From Cytidiella melzeri (Eukaryota; Basidiomycota; Agaricomycetes; Polyporales; Irpicaceae), in NCBI GenBank assembly GCA_022592445.1, contig JABYQR010000665.1, forward strand, positions 1 to 13,102: a DNA stretch of 13,102 bases, written 5' to 3'. Below the pieces are notes generated by a model, which saw nothing but the letters and a program-made list of their open reading frames with translations, was not told the origin of the DNA and did not search any database. The translations under genes and the position numbers were made by a program. This document shows positions 7,782 to 13,102 of the stretch, piece by piece (within the stretch, counting starts at the first letter, position 1; every line of letters starts with the position of its first letter).

Positions 7782-7898
7782 TTGATTATTGAAGTGGCAC
7801 CACTAGGGCATAGGGCATGCTTAGTAAGGTAGATTACTTTGCTTACTCATGTAGGTATTAGGGGTCTTAGGGTAGTACCTGGGGTCCTCCCCTTCATG

Positions 7899-7906
7899 TA
7901 TATATA
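7899..7906 (+). promoter_or_regulatory. TATA box of LTR-B
   Basis: TATATATA followed by GAGGCACTCCTGAGG. The self-primer sequence CAGTCTTATCCA follows at 7933-7944, at the expected transcription start distance. A solo LTR with an intact promoter could drive transcription rightward into the copia-like fragment. Confidence 0.7.
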
Positions 7907-8069
7907 GAGGCACTCCTGAGGGCATATCCCCTCAGTCTTATCCACTCTGTTGAACTAGGACTACTCAGTACCTTACAGTACTTCGCTCACCACACCTCTT
8001 ACTCTCTATCTCCATCAACTCCCCTCAGTTTATCAACTTACCTGGTGAGTAGTAACCTTAACTGTTACA

Positions 8070-8560
8070 CCCCCTCTGATCACCAACGCACTCCATTCGC
8101 AACGCTTTGCAACAACTTCACCCGTCGTCACCCTACTAAGCCACCATCAGACAATAGTGACTATGCTATGGATGACGACAAGGCGCACAAAAGGCAACAG
8201 GGCAAACTGCCCAAAGCCTATTATGCACCGTCCCCCTCACCATCTGGTCCTACTGACTCTGCATGAGCGGTGTCATCCCTCCTCCCCGTCCCTCCGAAAC
8301 ACAATGTGGAGTATACTATGTTGCTTAGCGACGTTCACAAAGCCTTCGCAGACATTGGCAAACTTACTGGTGCTGATACCTGGCCAATGTGGAAATTCTG
8401 CGTTGATACTGCGATGTCGACTATTGTTAACTTCTACAGCTATAGGGGTGGTCTTACCATTCCTCAAGAGGTCCAACAGGCTGTCTTCAACATCCTGGCT
8501 GTTGTGGATGGCCCGACTAGCCCTTATTTTTTGCAATTTACCTCTTATTTTTATCGTTAA
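8070..8560 (+). pseudogene. Ty1/copia-like gag N-terminal fragment, interrupted by a stop
   Basis: A single frame runs from the right flank of LTR-B to 8560 with one internal TGA (8264-8266). The first part is Pro/Ser-rich (AYYAPSPSPSGPTDSA before the stop). The second contains KLTGADTWPMWKFCVDTA, which resembles the L-x-G-x-x-x-W-x-x-W-K segment at the start of copia-type Gag, followed by a helical stretch. The frame ends abruptly in T-rich sequence. No nucleocapsid or pol follows, so this is a remnant. The frame extends 26 codons further upstream if the 7264-7343 spacer is flipped. The copia assignment rests on one short motif; an unrelated host ORF remains possible. Confidence 0.4.
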
Positions 8561-9293
8561 AACTCCAGTTTTTACCTGGTTGCAACTCTCTCTGCACACA
8601 TCTTTTAAGCGCCCGTATCACGTGGCTTAGACATTCTACACGGTCACGTTACTAGCTGCTACATCACACAGGCACGTGACTCAGCTTATGTAAGACCACA
8701 TGGCTACAACCACATGGCTCAGCCCATAGCTAGGGTTTGACGCCATAGATAGTACTCACATGGACTCCTTTTGTTCTCTTTATGGAAGAATGTTCTCGCA
8801 GGTATGGGAATGGAATACAATAGTTGGTCTCCTTTTAGATAGATTCTCTCACAAGTAGAAGTCTTGGCAGAGTCCAGACAATAGCTATTGTTCTCCTTTA
8901 CGTAGCTCTATTGTTCTTTGTTCACACGGCTTCTTGCAAAGCCTGCCCTCAACATGGTCTGTGCGCATGTCCATGAAGTCTATATAAGCAGCTGCATGTA
9001 CGCTCCTAGCCCCCCATCTCGACCTCTTGGTCTTTACTGGGCTAGGTAAGCAAACCCCCTCTTGTATTACATAGCGGGTAGTATCAATACTAACTTGGTC
9101 TTTACTGGGCCAGCAACTTGCATAAAGTCTGATAGCTGGTGAGAGCACTGTGCTTCAAGCCTGCCACCACCTTTTTGTTGTTGTCCACATTGTGTTCCTG
9201 TTAGTTGCGTTGTGACACTGAGTCACGCTCCAAAACTAAGTACAACCCTAAAGACAACACAACCAACCACAAAGTGGCAATAGAAGTGTAAGG
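8561..9293. other. Gene-free region with TATA box and direct repeats, possible old LTR remnant
   Basis: No supportable ORF. Visible are two CACGTG E-boxes (near 8614 and 8673), two ACCACATGGCT repeats (near 8696 and 8709), a CTATATAAGC TATA box at about 8980, and a 17-bp exact direct repeat (9026-9042, 9094-9110) downstream of it. The promoter-like layout suggests an old LTR, but I could not find convincing paired TG...CA ends. Confidence 0.35.
9026..9110 (+). repeat. 17-bp exact direct repeat, 68 bp apart
   Basis: CTTGGTCTTTACTGGGC occurs at 9026-9042 and 9094-9110, 45 bp after a TATA box. The 51 bp between them include GTATCAATAC, a short inverted repeat. It may mark a local duplication or transcript-leader repeats of an old LTR. 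Confidence 0.6.
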
Positions 9294-9555
9294 TGTTATG
9301 AACGGTCTTCACACCCTATTATTTTCCTTTACTTCTTCGGTTACCTTGATAACCAGTTATCTTCTTTACGATTGTCTTGACGATCCAACTCGTCTTTCCT
9401 CCATCATTCCCTGATCCACATCGCCTCCGTTCAACACGGACTATTATTTTATCAGTTGCCTTCTGATGTCCATTCAAACCTTGGACCTAACTCCGATTGG
9501 TTACCATTGCTTTGGTTCAACCCTCGGCCTTTTCATACCTCCGTTACCACTCCAT

Positions 9556-9634
9556 CGGGTCCAACCCCGCCTATCCCCTGTTTCGGATCCAACTCCGTCT
9601 ATCCCCTGTTTCGGGTTCAACCCCTTCTCCATTG
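9556..9634 (+). repeat. 28-bp tandem repeat in U3 of LTR-C
   Basis: Two full 28-bp units (9556-9583 and 9584-9611) differing at four positions, each ending in CTATCCCCTGTTT, and a partial third from 9612. They are C/T-rich. An ORF reading through them is a by-product of the repeat, not a gene. Confidence 0.7.
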
Positions 9635-9806
9635 ATCTCTGCCCATGTTTCCCCTTTCTATTGTTCCTTGTTTCCGCACCTTGTCGGTCTTTTCTCTCAT
9701 TGGCTTTCCAGAGTAGTGGCAGTTCTCTGTGCATTGTTCTTCCTTTCTGTTTCTCCGATTTGCTACCACTACCTCGGACTGGTCCAAAAGTAGTTAGGTC
9801 AATATG

Positions 9807-9813
9807 TATAAAT
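9807..9813 (+). promoter_or_regulatory. TATA box of LTR-C
   Basis: TATAAAT within ATGTATAAATAGCC, 34 bp before the self-primer sequence, matching the layout in LTR-A/B. Confidence 0.65.
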
Positions 9814-9840
9814 AGCCGTTAGACATGGGGCTAGAACCTC

Positions 9841-9850
9841 AGTCTATCCA
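9841..9850 (+). promoter_or_regulatory. Self-primer sequence in LTR-C
   Basis: AGTCTATCCA, exactly complementary over 10 nt to the primer binding site TGGATAGACT at 10007-10016. It is preceded by CCTC and followed by ACTTTG, as the element 1 site is flanked by CCCTC and CTCTG, so the surrounding R region is similar in both families. Confidence 0.72.
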
Positions 9851-10006
9851 CTTTGTAACAATATTCCTTCTATCGAACCATCATCTATCTGCCACTGTGT
9901 TTGACAGCGACTGCGCGGCCTAGACCATCATCAGACCTTGAGTGTAGCTACACCAAGGGGTTCTGACCTGACAACTTGTCCCTTGACAATAGTCGGTCTT
10001 AACATT

Positions 10007-10016
10007 TGGATAGACT
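10007..10016 (+). promoter_or_regulatory. Self-priming primer binding site of element 2
   Basis: TGGATAGACT starts two bases after the LTR-C end, the same offset as in element 1. It lacks one A compared with the element 1 site, and its LTR partner lacks the matching T, so pairing is preserved by covariation. Confidence 0.75.
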
Positions 10017-10153
10017 CTTCTGGGTCTACCCCGCGCACCAAGAACATCAACTCGATTGGCAACGACTGCGGTCTTGCTGCAATCCCTTGTCATTCTCGCT
10101 AGCCTTACCCTGGATGGGAAGCAGCAACTAAACACATCAGACATCAGAAGCAT
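10017..10153 (+). other. Short leader of element 2
   Basis: 137 bp between primer binding site and gag ATG, with no ORF and no strong hairpin seen. Its shortness is the main contrast with the roughly 1.5 kb between primer binding site and gag in element 1. Confidence 0.6.
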
Positions 10154-12069
10154 ATGACAGTAGGAGCTGAAACATCCCTCCCCTGCTACGGAAAGCCACA
10201 CCTTTTCTACAAGAAGAAACAAGACGTCTATCTTGGACAAGACAACAAGTGGGAGCATTGTACAGCTGACATTTGTCCCAATTGAGAACTAGCAAAACAA
10301 ACAGTAACACCGCCACACCCAGACTTTGAAGTCGTGGACATTGCCCAAGTTGAGCGACACTTGCGAGAAGCCAAAAGACGCGACAAGAGACGAGCAGAAG
10401 TACCATCTGCTAGTAACAAACCACCACTATTGTTAGAAGAACTTGCAGTAGCACCAAAGCCAACAATGAATACCCCTGAGGAAGCAATACAACCCGAAGG
10501 TACTGGGCAAACAACAGGTACCCAACCACCAAGAACCGAAAGAGAACAAAGGCCATTTACACCATTCACTACCCCTGATGACGACAACTCTTCAGCCCCA
10601 GATCCACATCAACCCCTCTTTCGACCCTATGATAGGGAAGGTCATGAGAAAAAGAAAAAATCAGACCCTTTCGACCCTGAGTACCCCTTTGACAGATACT
10701 CCGACGCCCCAACCAACGACCGAGCACCACCTGAAAGTGAGTGGGAGAAGCTCAAACTCCGTGATCCCCAAGACTTTGATGCAGGACCGAGAAGTTTGAC
10801 GAATGGTGGACCAACATGTTGATGTACATCAAGATGCAGCCCAAGCGATTTGCTCTAGCCATACACAAGATTGTTTGCGTACTCAGCTACATGAATGGAG
10901 GAACGGCTGGACCATGGGCTATGTTGAAGAAGAAACAATACCTGATGGAAGATTTCCCACACTGGAGAGAATTCTGTGATGAAGTGTTGATGTTCTTCCA
11001 GGACAAAGGACTCAGAGAACGAGCACTGGCCAAGCTTGAAAGAGCAAATCAAGGCTCGAGAACAGTCCAAGAATACAACAATGATTTTTCCGTATTGCTG
11101 GGACAATACGGCGAGAACCGAGACGAAACAGCGGTAATGGCTTGGTACAAGTGCGGACTCAAGTGGAGCCTCCTTAACGCCCTTCATAATCTACACCATC
11201 AACTGGAGAACCTTGGAGAAATGATGATAGAAGAACTCCGGCTAGAAACAAACCAACAACTCCTGACGCTCGATCTGACTGCTCATAATGGCCGTGGCAA
11301 GAGTGAGGGGGAAGCCAGTCTACTCGAACCCTCTACTCCAACAACAACCAAGCCACCGCAAGAGTTATGAACGCAGCAGATCGTGAGCGTCACTTCAGAG
11401 ACAACCTGTGCTTCAGGTGCCATCAGCCTGGTCACAAAGCTAACAATCTCTCCTTCCATCCCGACTATAGGCCAAACCCACGCACGCGACCTCGAGCGCA
11501 AAACCCGCCGCCTGCACTCCAAGCTGCAACGATGGTTGAAGGAGAAAGATCAGGCGCCAGCACTTTGGAAGCGAGAGGGGAGGAGGTTGGTCAGGAGGAC
11601 ACCGCAGGAGTTATACGTTGCATGCGTGGCAGCGTGGCGGGCGATTCAGGCGAGACGGTTGGAGCTCTCGAAGAGTTACATCGTGACACGATGGAGGGGG
11701 GACCCTGCAAGTTCTGGGGTCCGGCCAGCACAGGAACGGGGTCTTTATGACCAATCAGGAGGCGGAATGCATGAGGGAATGGAGAACCATGGCCTTCGCA
11801 GGCCTGGATATGATAGATTGGGCCAACGACTCGTACTGGATAAGTTGGGCAGCGCACAAACGGGAGGATCTGGGGGTGACGCAGGAGGAAGTGGAGAGGT
11901 GGCTCAACTTAGAGTGGGTAGGGCCGCCCCTCTTCCGGGTCCAAGAATGGCAGGACAGAATACCGAAACTCGGCCGAATTTGGAAATGGTCTATAGGGCT
12001 GTAGCGGGGCTACCAGTTGAAGAGAGAGGCCTGTTTTTAGACAAACTTGAAGAAAGAGAGAGTTTTTAG
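10154..12069 (+). pseudogene. gag: Gag of element 2, multiply broken
   Basis: The likely start is the ATG at 10154 (MTVGAETSLPCYGKPHLFYK), 137 nt after the primer binding site. An in-frame TGA at 10283 interrupts it, then the frame continues through a Pro/Thr/Glu-rich, disordered stretch. Near 10778-10792 one base is lost, and the capsid region follows (FDEWWTNMLMYIKMQPKRF, then ALAKLERANQGSRTVQEY). Another lost base near 11360-11370 leads to RERHFRDNLCFRCHQPGHKA, a CCHC knuckle whose last Cys is Leu (CTC at 11448-11450). From 11450 to 11750 two frames are open and I cannot decide between them. A Trp-rich stretch follows (MREWRTMAF..., about 11780-11980), then LPVEERGLFLDKLEERESF and TAG at 12067-12069, which resembles the helical Gag end of fungal Ty3 elements. 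At least four lesions: not functional. Confidence 0.7.
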
Positions 12070-12097
12070 TTTATCCTACACCCTCGACGTGTGTTAG

Positions 12098-13102
12098 GAT
12101 CAAGGCAACCGTGTAACGGCTAGTGACCTTTCAATATCATTTGCTGGCAAAATCACACACAATCGCGAAATCGTCGAAGTTCAAGTCTTGGTTGATAGTG
12201 GTGCGACGCATTGCTTCATCCATGAAAAAGTCCTCAATCGTAACAAGTGGGAGGCAAACCCGTTACCAAAGCCGTTTGGAGTCCAGAACGTTGACGGTAC
12301 CATTAACGTGGCAGGACGAATTACTCATGGCATATACTTGCCATTAGTGGTGGGACAAAGAGTCCACTATGAACTGTTTTACGTGACCAACCTCGGTCGA
12401 GACGACATCATCCTAGGAATGACTTGGTTGAAGAAACACAATCCCTCGATAGACTGGAAGACCAAATGCATACAATTCAAAGATGGCAATAAGGTCCATT
12501 GTGAAGATCCCCTCACAATTAAGATCATTCAAGCAATCAAGCGAATGCAGCTGCCGGATAAACAGTTCACAACAGCCGACAAACCCGCATCAAATTTGTT
12601 GACAAAGAAACGTTCATTCATGGTAGAAGAAGTCGAAGAAGTTCCGAACTACGTCGGAGAGAAGCTTCCTTCAGACGCCGTCCACATCATGGAACCAATA
12701 GCCCAACCCCGAGAACGAAATTGTGGAGGTCCATAGTCCTCCCACGATGCATAAGGAAGTGCATGCAGATACGACACCAACTGCAGACTATATTACACCT
12801 TCAAAGATCTCGGTCACTCCAGAATGGGTAGCCGAACAGGAAGAGTCGCTCTATTGGGCTAAGGACTACCTATGGCACGAAGAGACCATTGAAGAAGCAA
12901 TAGCGGGAGGCGAAGATCTCATCTACATCCGGGTCAAACACAATGTGTCTCAACAAGTGGCCGAAGCGCAGCACAAGGAGAAAACCGAACAAACTATTGA
13001 AGACATCGTACCAGCTGTTCTTGGGATTCCGATTTGTGTTTGAGAAGCACGCATCAGAACGACTACCAGAACGAAAGAAATGGGATCACGCGAATTAGAC
13101 CT
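12098..13102 (+). pseudogene. pol: Pol of element 2 (protease and start of RT linker), broken, partial
   Basis: Open from 12098 after a TAG. The retropepsin has LVDSGATHCFIHEK (catalytic D at 12194-12196) and DDIILGMTWLKKHNPSIDW, which closely parallels the element 1 protease (IIGMTFLRRHNPEIDW). The frame changes by one extra base at a CCCC run near 12704-12708, avoiding the TAG at 12734-12736, and continues as EIVEVHSPPTMHKE. A second change near 13020-13027 leads to FVFEKHASERLPERKKWDH, the conserved lead-in to RT in fungal Ty3 Pol. A further stop (13094-13096) follows at the edge. The RT itself is not in the window. Confidence 0.72.

Larger units (their letters stand above)
7344..8069 (+). 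mobile_element. LTR-B: inverted near-identical LTR, probably solo (726 bp)
   Basis: It starts TGTCACAG, ends CTGTTACA, and matches LTR-A at about 99.4% (three substitutions, one indel counted by eye). It is followed by CCCCCTCTGATC, not by a primer binding site, so it is not a 5' LTR with its own internal region. No clear polypurine tract touches its left end, although GGGGAATAGGAACG lies 4 bp away. With the spacer restored it becomes a solo LTR flanked by CCCCC on both sides. It contains the same TATA box, self-primer, repeats and heat-shock-like sites as LTR-A. Confidence 0.88.
9294..10004 (+). mobile_element. LTR-C: 5' LTR of element 2 (711 bp)
   Basis: It starts TGTTATGAACGG and ends CTTAACA, giving TGTTA/TAACA inverted ends. 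The right boundary is fixed by the adjacent TTTGGATAGACT, which matches the TTTGGATAAGACT next to LTR-A. A TATAAAT box at 9807-9813 and a self-primer at 9841-9850 confirm orientation. The left boundary is inferred from the terminal symmetry. The left flank is GTAAGG; the second target duplication copy is outside the window. Confidence 0.75.
9294..13102 (+). mobile_element. Element 2: degenerate Ty3/gypsy retrotransposon, 5' part
   Basis: LTR-C, self-priming primer binding site, short leader, gag with zinc knuckle, then protease, in standard order on the plus strand. RT and the 3' LTR are beyond the right edge. It is a different family from element 1 (LTR and Gag do not match) but shares the priming mechanism. 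Internal stops and several frame changes mark it as older or inactive. Confidence 0.82.

Noticed and set aside
6539..8069. DNA transposon or foldback element with 725-bp terminal inverted repeats
   Set aside because: Each arm is a complete LTR with TG...CA ends, TATA box and self-primer, and the left arm is followed by a primer binding site and gag-pol. The outer flanks show no shared duplication, and the 80-bp interior encodes no transposase.
6539..8069. Palindromic fold-back assembly or amplification artefact
   Set aside because: The arms differ by three substitutions and one indel and have unrelated outer flanks, so a simple artefact is unlikely, though reads spanning the region should still be checked.
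8273..8599. Minus-strand ORF opposite the copia-like fragment
   Set aside because: It is an antisense shadow; the plus frame carries the recognisable motif.
9466..9822. Overlapping plus-strand ORFs in LTR-C as host genes
   Set aside because: They lie within U3 across the 28-bp repeats, are Pro/Phe/Leu-rich in two frames at once, and show no domain.

Overview
This window is a block of nested LTR retrotransposons. No host gene is recognisable. The proteins are Ty3/gypsy chromovirus Gag and Pol (one Pol runs into a chromodomain). LTR promoters, fungal-style polyproteins and Tf1-like self-priming sites suggest a filamentous fungus, probably a basidiomycete; that assignment is inference.

Layout. 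Element 1 lies on the minus strand from 7263 to beyond the left edge: 5' LTR (LTR-A, 6539-7263), primer binding site (6525-6536), a structured leader, an unexpected ORF upstream of gag (5960-5240, two frame breaks), gag (5014-3554, three frame breaks), a probable -1 ribosomal frameshift signal (3575-3532), and a pol frame open over about 3.57 kb through protease, RT, RNase H, integrase and the start of a chromodomain. An 80-bp spacer separates LTR-A from LTR-B (7344-8069), a 99% identical LTR in the opposite orientation with no primer binding site of its own. To its right is a broken Ty1/copia-like gag fragment (to 8560), then about 730 bp with a TATA box and repeats but no gene. Element 2 lies on the plus strand: 5' LTR (LTR-C, 9294-10004), primer binding site (10007-10016), a short leader, a heavily broken gag (from 10154) and the start of a broken pol (protease) running off the right edge.

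How it fits together. In both Ty3 elements the sequence just inside the 5' LTR is the reverse complement of a stretch about 30 bp downstream of the LTR TATA box, and the pairing is kept although the two sequences differ by one base. That is the signature of Tf1/sushi-type self-primed reverse transcription. Flipping the 80-bp spacer gives LTR-B a perfect 5-bp target duplication and extends the copia-like reading frame across the junction, so the spacer was probably inverted by recombination between the two LTRs. The U3 of LTR-A/B carries canonical heat-shock-element arrays upstream of the TATA box, so this family may be stress-induced. Almost all frame breaks behave as single-base deletions, so some could be assembly errors.
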